A stretch of DNA of 64,000 bases from Ohtaekwangia koreensis (GTDB lineage: Bacteria > Bacteroidota > Bacteroidia > Cytophagales > Cyclobacteriaceae), in NCBI RefSeq assembly GCF_900167975.1, contig NZ_FUZU01000002.1, positions 503,501-567,500 on the forward strand, read 5' to 3'. Position numbers and translations under genes: made by a program. The notes below the pieces were generated by a model that was not told the origin of the DNA, searched no databases, and saw nothing but the letters and a program-made list of their open reading frames with translations. Below, piece by piece: positions 34,801-42,797 of the stretch (within the stretch, counting starts at the first letter, position 1; every line of letters begins with the position of its first letter).

Positions 34801-36617
34801 GTCATATACCCTTTCTCAAAATTGACGGTAGCATTCGCAGTGCTGTCAATCACTGAATGTATCTTGAGGTTATCGTAATCCATTTCACCAAGACTAGCTT
34901 TATAGATTACAATGGCTTTCTCTTTTACGTGTACTATATCTGTTTTTGGATTATATACTACTAATCCTTTTTCATTTAGAAATTCTATCGCTGCCTTAAT
35001 GTCTCGGACCTCTTTGCCGGAAGATTGTACAAGATCTCCTGAATAGAAATCCCGTGTTTTATTCTTCATGCAATATCTGGCAACTAAAGCCAATGGATGG
35101 AAAGAAAAACCTTCGCCTTTTAACAAGCGGAAATCTTCAGGATCATAATAGTCCACGGACTCTATTATCAACGGTATCGTATTTCTTCCTCCATCTGTTC
35201 GCATGTCCAAACTGTCAGAGAATAAATCCCAGCGGATGATATCAGTCGAGAAATCTACATTAAAGAAAGTTGAAGAATACGGAGTGTGCATGAGCGCACC
35301 TCTTTCCTTCTGTACGTAAAGTTTTTGAAGACTATCCTTTCCATAGGTATATTTCATGCGCACCGCAGGATGCGAGATAGAATCATTTTTATGGATAAGA
35401 TTGATACGTGTTTTCTTTGAGAATATAGTCGAATCGGTGAATTCAAAATCAGGAGACAATGCTTTAATCTTTTTTTCACCGTTATGGAACACTTCTATTG
35501 TTGACGGATTTCCTCCAACGGAGGCTCCGGAAATTTTTCGTCCTGTCAAGGAAAACCCTCCGGTATATTTCACATTCTCATCTCCTATACCTTGAATGGC
35601 CAACGTACTTTGAAAAGATTTAAACCGAGGATACGTTGACGCAACCGAATCTTTACGCTGTTGTGATTTAAATTCAAATGTACCGGGAATCAGGCCCGGT
35701 GTTTTACCTGTATAGTTAAACTTTACGAGGTCGGCTTTCAGTTCCGGCTTGGTAACTTTGAAATTATAGTCAGTAAGATTACAGTATACACTATCCGGGC
35801 TCAGCAATGCAGATGACCAATCGAATGAGCCATCTTTACCAACAAAAGTATTATCACGAAGAGAGAGAGAGCCTTTTGTGTTCTTTAGAAAAACTGAATC
35901 GTATTTTGTTACAAAGTTTAGCGTAACGCGATTAAAGCGAATCACTGGTCCTTCAACAATAGGCTGAGGAGGAGGATTCATCCATAGTGGCGTTTCGGTA
36001 AAAATGGAATCTACGGGTTGATCATTATAATCGTTTGATGGAGGCGGCTCCGAATAACTTTGATTATCGACAGCAGGAGCAGAAGTTGTATCATTCATAT
36101 CGAATGAAGCTACCGGAGCTATGTAGTCAAAGGTATAGTCATCATCCTTTGCATATAGTCGAAAGGATTTTTCGTGATGGAGCGAGTGATGTTCAAAGAA
36201 TGTACGACTTCCCTGGAAAAAATTCTGAATGCGTGGTGGCGTTTCTTTCTCTATTACCTGGTTCGTTACATTTAGAAAACCAGTGATCTTAGAAGGATCA
36301 GCATGTTCAACACTTACGGCATTGGCAATTGCTCCGAAATAATTGATCAGTGTTGGCTTCAGCGGAAGTTTTTTTTGTTTCATCTTCCGCACTTGTTGTT
36401 GAATGGTCAACTGTTGGTCAGCACCAAGGCTTGACCATGCGGATGCAAAACTGCCACCCACAACGGACGCATCTACATTCCGGGTATTTTCCAAAACAAT
36501 TCTGACACTGTCGGGAAAATTAAGCGGTATGGATGAAGTCTGAGTTTTCTTTTGTGCCGACACCAATAGAGCCGGGAAAAAAGAAAGAAGGAAAAAATAT
36601 GTTCTAACCTGCTTCAC
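31839..36617 (-). CDS. Giant exported beta-rich protein of unknown function
   Basis: A 1592-residue protein with a signal peptide (about 1-21, ending VSAQ) and no later membrane segment. An N-terminal helical part (about 40-130) and a Pro/Ser/Asp-rich linker (about 180-215) lead into more than a thousand residues of repeated short strands, with recurring phrases of the type 'strand-G-x-strand-D' such as FNYTGKTPG, INAGNFEISGKG, IYFNRPEVLGG and YNLKTQELKVSGI. The last ones resemble the beta-strands of OstA/LptA or AsmA/TamB-like proteins that form long grooves for lipid. The C-terminus is Lys/Glu-rich. No enzymatic motif is seen. It is a single-gene unit. An envelope-spanning or lipid-handling role is possible but only inferred. 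Confidence 0.75.
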   Translation of the reverse strand: MKQVRTYFFLLSFFPALLVSAQKKTQTSSIPLNFPDSVRIVLENTRNVDASVVGGSFASAWSSLGADQQLTIQQQVRKMKQKKLPLKPTLINYFGAIANAVSVEHADPSKITGFLNVTNQVIEKETPPRIQNFFQGSRTFFEHHSLHHEKSFRLYAKDDDYTFDYIAPVASFDMNDTTSAPAVDNQSYSEPPPSNDYNDQPVDSIFTETPLWMNPPPQPIVEGPVIRFNRVTLNFVTKYDSVFLKNTKGSLSLRDNTFVGKDGSFDWSSALLSPDSVYCNLTDYNFKVTKPELKADLVKFNYTGKTPGLIPGTFEFKSQQRKDSVASTYPRFKSFQSTLAIQGIGDENVKYTGGFSLTGRKISGASVGGNPSTIEVFHNGEKKIKALSPDFEFTDSTIFSKKTRINLIHKNDSISHPAVRMKYTYGKDSLQKLYVQKERGALMHTPYSSTFFNVDFSTDIIRWDLFSDSLDMRTDGGRNTIPLIIESVDYYDPEDFRLLKGEGFSFHPLALVARYCMKNKTRDFYSGDLVQSSGKEVRDIKAAIEFLNEKGLVVYNPKTDIVHVKEKAIVIYKASLGEMDYDNLKIHSVIDSTANATVNFEKGYMTVRGVDEFKVSDSLNVRIKPDSNVITLLKDRDIKFDGTINAGNFEISGKGFTLKYDSFYINLTRIDSINFYVTEKNARGQNVRRKLNNNMVGADSAAAAVGGLASTSQKSGTLFISKAGNKSGKKKIPNFPRLDASGGGVIYFNRPEVLGGVYDQSMFFVVPPFKLDSLNDADPASINFDGTFVSSGMFPNFKEKLHSKPDKSLGFEHIIPRAGYQLYNGDAKMKGALNMDNHGLRGTGQIDYLAATVRSYDFIFYPDSVITKGNRATIAEKQFGSVMFPQASLPDFEMKWYPKQDKMRLKNQKAPFNFYDSTAQMQGTLTVSKEGVAGAGKLETRGSELISRSMNFTANDFSARHARFKVKSEDPNKPLLYGVDVRMKFNLKENYADINPEVAGMAAIEFPFAQFKTSIPEMRWDLKAEKITMKRNPDVPLEESYFYTTRKELDSLNFLADKAEYNLKTQELKVSGIPYIIVADAKITPENNEVLILENAKIGTLKNTTIILDTLNAYHRLTEGVVDIVSRKQFTGYATYQYVNFLQDTFAIKMTDFHLEDIALEEVSRKKRKTVATQQTVATGSVLDKEKLVLGAGMYYKGDMTMYATRPALQLTGFVKLDIRKIKNYNTWIQYTQTGDETDVRIDFDNAVTEGGGRVNAGLHFSSDNELYITFVNDKKMEEDENFFEPSGSLHYDTASQEFKIESLEKAAGNSLSGKVFAYNDETLQVRFEGPVKLFSGTKDFNVTSTAIGQGNMTNNEIKMNSFIMVDSNVPVTAFDLMARQIQDVIKNEGADEGLGDQTELLYKIADLVGERAAKDYEQKSLQGYVSLGTLTPLAKPLVFSNVNLKWSQKQKAFYSEGTLGMSNIGRQDINGAFEGFMEVKKTEDGAPVFNVFIKASPEAWYYFGFEDNRLMVHSSNSDFNTIIAKKSNAGKAKVGEVAFIPGSDDETLTFINRFRQQYYGIDIPYSLSEGSSAAKKKEVKEEEKKKEDDGF

Positions 36618-36713
36618 AGAAACTAAACCCTGAAATTCGTAAATATTGATTAAATAAACTAAAGGCCGACAGGAGCTAAACGTTTAACGACATCTTACTC
36701 GTACGAAAGCTGC

Positions 36714-36926
36714 TTAATTTTTCCACCGATTAATAAAATAGAGTATCAACGAGATTAAAATACTAAGGATGATGCTAGTCATCATCGGAAAATAAAACCT
36801 GAAGTTCTCGCGTTCAACCCGGATATCACCCGGCAATTTCCCGAGATACGGAATCTTGTCACTATACATAACAATTATTCCTGCAACAATGAATACTATA
36901 CCGATTATGATAAGCAGTTTGCCCAT
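36714..36926 (-). CDS. DUF2905 family small membrane protein
   Basis: A 70-residue protein with two membrane helices (about residues 4-22 and 47-66) joined by the conserved loop LGKLPGDIRVERENFRFYFP, which is the signature of DUF2905. Function is unknown; the family is widespread and small. It is divergent from the methyltransferase gene at 36996. Confidence 0.9.
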   Translation of the reverse strand: MGKLLIIIGIVFIVAGIIVMYSDKIPYLGKLPGDIRVERENFRFYFPMMTSIILSILISLILYFINRWKN

Positions 36927-36995
36927 ACGTTATTTCATGCTGAAATTTAGCACGAATTAAAGAAGCTTGCGCTTTAGCTTTATACGAATCATTAC

Positions 36996-37706
36996 ATGGA
37001 GAAGGGAAAACTTTATCTTATACCCAATGTCATTGCCGAGGAAACTCAACAGGCTGTTATCCCTCCTCACATACGGGAGGCACTTCCCTCCATTCAATAC
37101 TTTCTGGCAGAAGATATACGAACAGCAAGGCGATATCTAAGTAGTCTGAAAATTTACGAATCGATTGAAGCCTTAGCCTTTGAAGTTTTGAATAAAAATA
37201 CAAAGGTCGAAGCCATCAAAGTTATGTTTAAACCTGTCTTTGAAGGAAAAGATATTGGTGTCATTTCAGAGTCTGGTTGTCCGGGTGTAGCCGATCCAGG
37301 AGCATTGGCTGTTAAATATGCCCATGAGAATGATATACAGGTTGTGCCTTTAGTAGGACCTTCTTCCTTGTTACTCGCACTAATGGCTTCAGGATTAAAC
37401 GGGCAGCGATTTACCTTTCATGGATATCTGCCTTTCGATGGAAAAGATGCTTCCACTATCGTGAAGGCACTCGAAAAAGAATCTCATACCAAAAATCAAA
37501 CACAGATTTTTATTGAGACTCCGTATCGAAACAACGCCATCATGTCGGTACTTCTTAAAAATCTAAAAGACGATACGCTGCTTTGCGTTGCTATAGATGT
37601 TACTGGCAAAGATGAGTACATCAAAACTTTTACAGTTAAAAAATGGAAGACTGTTAAATCGCAGTTTCCTAAAACTCCGGCTGTGTTTTTGTTTTTATCT
37701 CCTTAA
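36996..37706 (+). CDS. RsmI-like tetrapyrrole-methylase-family SAM methyltransferase
   Basis: A 236-residue protein of the SAM-dependent TP-methylase fold. The [16 protein letters not shown] block is the counterpart of the RsmI SDAGTPxISDPG motif, and [18 protein letters not shown] and FTFHGYLP follow as in RsmI, the 16S rRNA C1402 2'-O-methyltransferase. It is shorter than E. coli RsmI (about 286 residues) and lacks the usual N-terminal YVVATPIGN start, so it is a divergent relative whose RNA target is not certain. It is followed 86 bases later by metK, which makes the SAM it uses; metK has its own promoter. Confidence 0.82.
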   Translation: MEKGKLYLIPNVIAEETQQAVIPPHIREALPSIQYFLAEDIRTARRYLSSLKIYESIEALAFEVLNKNTKVEAIKVMFKPVFEGKDIGVISESGCPGVADPGALAVKYAHENDIQVVPLVGPSSLLLALMASGLNGQRFTFHGYLPFDGKDASTIVKALEKESHTKNQTQIFIETPYRNNAIMSVLLKNLKDDTLLCVAIDVTGKDEYIKTFTVKKWKTVKSQFPKTPAVFLFLSP

Positions 37707-37727
37707 ACACTATTAGATTTATAGAGT

Positions 37728-37757
37728 TTTGGTTTTACACTTTAAAACCTAAATTTG
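37728..37757 (+). promoter_or_regulatory. Promoter of metK
   Basis: TTTG at 37728-37731, an 18-base spacer and TAAATTTG at 37750-37757 match the Bacteroidota sigma-ABfr pattern. The start codon is 35 bases downstream, behind an A/T-rich leader without a Shine-Dalgarno sequence. No SAM riboswitch fold is visible in this short leader. Confidence 0.7.
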
Positions 37758-37792
37758 ACGCCGCAAAAACTAATAATAAACAATTAATTTAT

Positions 37793-39049
37793 ATGCCTTA
37801 TCTATTCACCTCAGAGTCGGTTTCCGAAGGTCATCCCGACAAAGTTGCCGATCAGATCTCGGATGCTCTTATCGATTATTTTTTAGCCTACGATCCCGCC
37901 TCTAAAGTTGCCTGTGAAACACTTGTTACTACCGGACAGGTAGTATTAGCTGGTGAGGTGAAATCAGAAGCATACCTTGATGTACAAGATATAGCTCGCG
38001 AAGTAATCCGTAAGATCGGTTACACTAAGAGCGAATATATGTTCGAGGCGAATTCATGTGGTATCCTGTCAGCCATTCATGAGCAATCACCTGATATCAA
38101 CCAGGGTGTTGTGCGTAGAAAGAAAGAAGATCAAGGAGCTGGCGATCAAGGGATGATGTTTGGTTATGCCACGAACGAAACGGATAATTATATGCCGCTT
38201 CCGCTTGAACTCGCTCACTTATTATTAAGAGAGCTTTCAACAATTCGAAAAGAAGGTAAAGTAATGACATACTTACGCCCTGATGCAAAATCTCAGGTAA
38301 CGATCGAATATAGTGATGATAATAAGCCTCAGCGTATAGATACGATCGTTGTATCGACTCAGCATGATGACTTCGACAAGGATGCGAAGATGTTGAAGAA
38401 GATTGAAGATGATATCATCAACATTGTAGTACCACGCATTACGAAGAAACTTCCTAAACGTGTTCAAAAGCTTTTTGGAAACGATATTAAATATCACATT
38501 AATCCAACGGGTAAGTTTGTTATCGGTGGCCCACACGGTGATACAGGATTAACAGGTCGTAAGATCATCGTTGATACGTATGGTGGAAAAGGTGCTCACG
38601 GTGGCGGTGCTTTCTCTGGCAAAGATCCTTCTAAAGTTGACCGTTCTGCTGCTTATGCTACACGTCACATTGCAAAAAACCTGGTAGCTGCAGGTGTTTG
38701 TGACGAAGTGTTGGTACAAGTTGCCTATGCAATTGGCGTAGCTCAACCGGTAGGTCTGTATGTTAATACATACGGCACTTCTAAAGTGAAGGAAAATGAT
38801 GGCGAGATCGCAAAGCGCGTTGCCAAGATTTTTGATATGCGTCCTTATTTTATTGAACAACGTTTCAGCCTGCGTACTCCTATATATGCAGAAACTGCTG
38901 CTTATGGACACATGGGACGCGAATCCAAAGTGGTTGAGAAAATTTTCAACAAGGGCAAGGCTTCTGAGAAGAAAGTAAAAGTTGAATTATTCCCATGGGA
39001 AAAACTTGATCACGTTGATCAGGTTAAAAAAGCTTTTAAACTGAGCTAA
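37793..39049 (+). CDS. metK: S-adenosylmethionine synthetase
   Basis: MetK makes S-adenosylmethionine from methionine and ATP. The 418-residue protein is full length and opens with [21 protein letters not shown], the ATP/metal block. [10 protein letters not shown] near residue 120, and the glycine-rich [19 protein letters not shown] near residue 265, are the other family signatures. The family tetramerises in the cytoplasm. A well-formed promoter lies upstream and a strong bidirectional hairpin (39070-39099) follows, so the gene is transcribed alone. The final residues are a short Lys-rich extension, usual in Bacteroidota. Confidence 0.98.
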   Translation: MPYLFTSESVSEGHPDKVADQISDALIDYFLAYDPASKVACETLVTTGQVVLAGEVKSEAYLDVQDIAREVIRKIGYTKSEYMFEANSCGILSAIHEQSPDINQGVVRRKKEDQGAGDQGMMFGYATNETDNYMPLPLELAHLLLRELSTIRKEGKVMTYLRPDAKSQVTIEYSDDNKPQRIDTIVVSTQHDDFDKDAKMLKKIEDDIINIVVPRITKKLPKRVQKLFGNDIKYHINPTGKFVIGGPHGDTGLTGRKIIVDTYGGKGAHGGGAFSGKDPSKVDRSAAYATRHIAKNLVAAGVCDEVLVQVAYAIGVAQPVGLYVNTYGTSKVKENDGEIAKRVAKIFDMRPYFIEQRFSLRTPIYAETAAYGHMGRESKVVEKIFNKGKASEKKVKVELFPWEKLDHVDQVKKAFKLS

Positions 39050-39069
39050 CCCTATAGCACAACAAAAAA

Positions 39070-39099
39070 GAAGGGGCGATGAGTGATCATCGCCCTTTT
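39070..39099. terminator. Bidirectional terminator between metK and acyltransferase gene
   Basis: A nine-base-pair core stem GGGCGATGA/TCATCGCCC (39074-39082 and 39087-39095) with a GTGA loop is extended by A-T and G-T pairs. T runs lie on both sides (TTTT on plus, TTCTTTTTT on minus), so it can stop both convergent genes. Confidence 0.88.
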
Positions 39100-39104
39100 C
39101 ATTT

Positions 39105-39959
39105 CTAATCTTTTTTCAAATGCCTTGTCTTCCAGCGATTATGAGACCATAGCCATCCCGCAGGATTCTCATGGATTACGCTCTCCACTGACTTTATATA
39201 GTTCTCGATCAATGTAAAGTCTTCCCTGGTATATGGTGGCTCCGCTATCGGAACGAATGATGCTTCATAATAGCCTCGCCTTATTTTTTTTACCTGCGCA
39301 TATACCACCGGGTATTGTGTTAAAATGGCAATCTGGTGCGCACCAAGGAAGAAAACGGTATCCTGATTTAAAAATCGGGTCTGATATTTCTTATCCTTCT
39401 TTAAACCCGGGTATTGATCACTGACAATAGCTATACCTCGAAGTATATTCTTACGCCTGATAAGCTCACGTGCTACATCATGTCGACCGATGGCGTGAGC
39501 ACCAAACCGCGTGCGACACATCAACGAAAATCTATTAAAGAATTCACTGCTCTGGTGTTGATAAACAAAATCTACCGGCACGGGTAAATTGAAATTGCCG
39601 GACGAAAGCAGCCATTCCCAATTAAACTGATGAGATGCGAGAATCACCACAGATTGATTTTGTGCTTTATACTTCTCAATGATGCTTATGTCTTTGAATA
39701 GCATTCGCTTTGCGAGTTCTGCTTTCGGAATGGAAAAGAGCTTTAATGTTTCAACTCCATAATCGCAAAGGTTGATATAAAACTGCTTTTCAATTTTACG
39801 AATCTCCTTTTCAGATTTCTCAGGAAAGGAGTTCCTGAGATTCTTCTGAACCATTTTTCTACGATAGCCTACTATATAATAGGTGATGAAAAACAGAAAA
39901 TCAGAAATGATGTAAAGTATCCAAAAAGGTAATCGTGATAATAACCTGACTAAAAGCAT
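39105..39959 (-). CDS. Lipid A biosynthesis acyltransferase (LpxL/HtrB-like)
   Basis: A 284-residue membrane-anchored acyltransferase of the LpxL/LpxM family. It starts with a hydrophobic helix (about residues 1-30), and the HX4E catalytic motif is HQFNWE at about residues 109-114. RGIAIVSDQYPG and the FLGAHQIAILTQYPVVYA region around the substrate pocket follow. Family members add secondary acyl chains to lipid A or act on other lipids such as aminolipids; in Bacteroidota they are often annotated as lysophospholipid acyltransferases. It is transcribed alone, convergent with metK. Confidence 0.88.
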   Translation of the reverse strand: MLLVRLLSRLPFWILYIISDFLFFITYYIVGYRRKMVQKNLRNSFPEKSEKEIRKIEKQFYINLCDYGVETLKLFSIPKAELAKRMLFKDISIIEKYKAQNQSVVILASHQFNWEWLLSSGNFNLPVPVDFVYQHQSSEFFNRFSLMCRTRFGAHAIGRHDVARELIRRKNILRGIAIVSDQYPGLKKDKKYQTRFLNQDTVFFLGAHQIAILTQYPVVYAQVKKIRRGYYEASFVPIAEPPYTREDFTLIENYIKSVESVIHENPAGWLWSHNRWKTRHLKKD

Positions 39960-40073
39960 TGAAACAAAATTCTTTGAGGGCTCAAGTTAAGAATTAGACG
40001 TGAGTATTGAGATAGGACAGAACGAAGGATACATTCTGGTGATTACATATCTAACTAATTTATATTTTGCATC

Positions 40074-40883
40074 ATGAAAAATAAGGTGGTGATCATCACA
40101 GGAGGTTCTTCCGGTATTGGAAAAGCATTGGCTCAGAAATTCGGTAGCGAAGGTTCTCGAATTTTAATAACGGGCCGAAACAAGGAAGAACTTGCAAAGA
40201 CCGTTGACGAATTAAAGAGCAAAGGAATTACGATTCACGGTCTTCAGTCAGATGTTAGTGTTGAAGACGACAATCGTAAAATGGCAGAAGAAGCCATAAA
40301 AGTTTATGGAACTATAGATATACTGATTAATAACGCTGGTATTTCCATGCGAGCGCTTTTTTCAGAACTTGATCTTGATGTTGTGAAAAAAGTGATGGAT
40401 ATAAATTTCTATGGCGTGTTGTATGCCACGAAATATTGCCTTCCCGAGATCACAAAGAACAAAGGTTCCGTTATCGGTATATCTTCTATTGCTGGTTTTC
40501 GTGGGCTTCCCGGTCGCACAGGATACTCTGCCTCGAAGTTTGCACTAAACGGATTTCTGGAAGTATTGCGTACCGAGCTATTAAAGACAGGAGTCCATGT
40601 ATTAACTGCATGTCCTGGTTTTACATCTTCCAATATTCGAAAGCGCTCTCTTACCAAAGATGGAAGTCAGCAAGGAGAATCACCTCGTCAGGAAGAAAAA
40701 ATGATGAGCGCAGAAGAATGTGCACACCATATTTACCAGGCTACCATTAAACGCAAGCGAACCCTGGTGTTAACTACCCAAGGTAAGCTCGCTGTGTTTT
40801 TAAATAAATGGTTGCCTTCTATTGCAGATACGTTGGTTTACAACGTAATGGCTAAGGAATCAAACGCACCGATCACAAAATAA
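40074..40883 (+). CDS. Short-chain dehydrogenase/reductase (SDR) family oxidoreductase
   Basis: A 269-residue classical SDR. The NAD(P)-binding motif TGGSSGIGKA is at residues 9-18, NNAG at about 87-90, the catalytic Ser in GISSIAG and the YSASK pair at about 153-157. A basic residue right after the glycine motif (RNKEE) suggests NADPH. The C-terminal extension with a hydrophobic helix is like those of membrane-associated DHRS7-type SDRs. The substrate is unknown. It is convergent with the DUF3857 gene, with three bases between. Confidence 0.93.
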   Translation: MKNKVVIITGGSSGIGKALAQKFGSEGSRILITGRNKEELAKTVDELKSKGITIHGLQSDVSVEDDNRKMAEEAIKVYGTIDILINNAGISMRALFSELDLDVVKKVMDINFYGVLYATKYCLPEITKNKGSVIGISSIAGFRGLPGRTGYSASKFALNGFLEVLRTELLKTGVHVLTACPGFTSSNIRKRSLTKDGSQQGESPRQEEKMMSAEECAHHIYQATIKRKRTLVLTTQGKLAVFLNKWLPSIADTLVYNVMAKESNAPITK

Positions 40884-40886
40884 TCG

Positions 40887-42791
40887 CTACGTTTTACTCA
40901 TGAAAACCATTTTCATGTTATCAGCCTTGTTGATGTTCTTGTAAAAATCCGTAAGCTCTTTATAAGACTCCGCAGGATATTCGCCTTTGTTCATTCGGAT
41001 TTTTCGAATGTACAGAAGGCTTCCTGCATCCACAGTGAATGTCGTTTCATACTCACCAAAGCGTGATTTGATCTTTGCTGGCTCTGGCAAAAATTCGGGA
41101 TATATACCTTCCGGGAGATGATAGCGGATGGTATCGAAGTCCGTATAAGGCGTTCTTAACACTATATTGGTCTTTCTTGATTCCAATTTCTCCGGTATAT
41201 AGGTTGAACGGTTCATGAGGTTTGGCGTCAGAAAAATTCGCTTGCCACTTACGGTTGCAAAACGTCTTAAAGAGAGATCTGCACTAACGACAGCTGATGG
41301 TATAATATTCTTCTTATTCACCATGCTAAAACTTGCAAGATCGAAAGCGGGTATATTTGTGTTCTCTTGAATCCATTTTTTCTGATCGTCATACTGTTGA
41401 TTCAGAACAAAGTTTAAATCGTCATCTTCATATTTTAAGCCGCGATAAGTAGTTGTAACCTTTGCTTTCGCATCGCCTGTTAATTCTACAAAGACATCCG
41501 CTGTGCGCGATTGAATGTTTTGATCCGCTGTATAGGTTGGTGTTTTTACAAGTTTACCTCCACCCTCTGTAATCATAAGAGCATAGCGATCTCCCGTAAA
41601 ATTTCCCATATAACCAAATGGGGCTGTCTGGCTTGTACATTCTAACCAAAGTGTATCCTTCGCATTCGGTACTGCAACAATAGCATGGTTAAACTGTGAA
41701 CTTGGAAAAGTTATATCCATCGTAGGGGCATTTTCTCCTGCACGAATGAGAATATAGTTTGCTTTTACGCCCACCTCGTTCAGCATCGATACCATGTAAT
41801 TAGAAAGAGCTTTACAATCACCATAGCCAGTTTTATCCACAACAGCGGCTTCAAAAGGCTGGAATCCTCCTATACCTAATTGAATCCCTACATAACGTGT
41901 TTTGCTTTGAAGGTATTCATAAAGTATACGAACCTTCTCTTGTTCGCTCTTTGCATTCTTTGTTAGTTCATGAATCTGTTTTTTTGTGGGCTCCGGCAAA
42001 ACATTTCTGTCTTTATTAAGGAGCGTTATCCACTTTCCAAAATTTTCCCATGAATCCATGTTTCCGGCATACTTATCAAATTCAAAAGCATAAGGTGCTG
42101 CCATTATATTTGGAATCACTCTATCCGGACTTAACTTCTCAAATTTTTGAGGCTTGATGTTCTCAAAACTCCATTCAAGCACTTCTTTACTCTCGATGGT
42201 TGCCTTCTTTGGCTCAGGAATTTTAAACAGTTTATACCGCGGCTTTAATGCAGCGGGATATATCAATATATACTTCGAATTTTGAATCGTGATTTCATCA
42301 TCCTGATATAGCTCAAAATCCGGAACGGAGAAAAGCGTCTTCTGTTCAATTTCATATTCAAATTCAACAGTATAGGGATATGTTCCTTGCGATAAGTCTG
42401 CCCGCTTTAATCGATTGTCACTATATAATGAGGATCCGTCAAAAGCGCTTTGATCGTATATTTCATTTTGCTTTAGTTTTTTTATCACACTCCCAGAAGC
42501 GTCATACACTGTTCCTCTGAATGCTTTTACAATATTGAATTTATCATACCCCACAACTTCCTTTGCATACTGTTTGGCATTTGAGTTCAGTATAGTCATT
42601 ACAATCCGATAATGCATGACTGCATTACTTACTGAATTGATTTCAAATTTCAATTCGCGTTCACGTATTACAGCATACATTCCGGTCTTCATATCCTCCG
42701 GTATAGCACTTACCGGATATTTCGGATCTTCTTTCGCCAGTACGCTGGTATATATCAGCGTGCATAACAACAACCATGACATTTTTTTCAT
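40887..42791 (-). CDS. DUF3857/transglutaminase-like exported protein (active-site intact)
   Basis: A 634-residue exported protein. After a signal peptide (about 1-19) comes the DUF3857 beta-domain (about 60-220), then a transglutaminase-like core. Cys326 in GYGDCKALS and His369 in FNHAIVAV are present; the third position is Glu384 in LWLECT in place of the usual Asp. A C-terminal beta-rich part (about 440-630) completes the chain. Such proteins are thought to be periplasmic peptidase/amidase-like, but none of this subtype is well studied. It lies six bases downstream of a paralogue with lost active-site residues, so the two form a tandem duplicate operon. Confidence 0.85.
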   Translation of the reverse strand: MKKMSWLLLCTLIYTSVLAKEDPKYPVSAIPEDMKTGMYAVIRERELKFEINSVSNAVMHYRIVMTILNSNAKQYAKEVVGYDKFNIVKAFRGTVYDASGSVIKKLKQNEIYDQSAFDGSSLYSDNRLKRADLSQGTYPYTVEFEYEIEQKTLFSVPDFELYQDDEITIQNSKYILIYPAALKPRYKLFKIPEPKKATIESKEVLEWSFENIKPQKFEKLSPDRVIPNIMAAPYAFEFDKYAGNMDSWENFGKWITLLNKDRNVLPEPTKKQIHELTKNAKSEQEKVRILYEYLQSKTRYVGIQLGIGGFQPFEAAVVDKTGYGDCKALSNYMVSMLNEVGVKANYILIRAGENAPTMDITFPSSQFNHAIVAVPNAKDTLWLECTSQTAPFGYMGNFTGDRYALMITEGGGKLVKTPTYTADQNIQSRTADVFVELTGDAKAKVTTTYRGLKYEDDDLNFVLNQQYDDQKKWIQENTNIPAFDLASFSMVNKKNIIPSAVVSADLSLRRFATVSGKRIFLTPNLMNRSTYIPEKLESRKTNIVLRTPYTDFDTIRYHLPEGIYPEFLPEPAKIKSRFGEYETTFTVDAGSLLYIRKIRMNKGEYPAESYKELTDFYKNINKADNMKMVFMSKT

Positions 42792-42797
42792 CTCAAC

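Noticed and set aside
32258-35595. Several open frames on the plus strand opposite the giant gene
   Set aside because: They lie in the antisense of a single long, clearly coding frame, have no family resemblance and no promoter.
37707-37792. Possible SAM riboswitch before metK
   Set aside because: The leader after the promoter is only about 30 bases and AT-rich; there is no room for a riboswitch fold.
42026-42034. DnaA-box-like TTATCCACT inside a DUF3857 gene
   Set aside because: Single copy with a mismatch, within coding DNA, and no further boxes or AT-rich segment around it.
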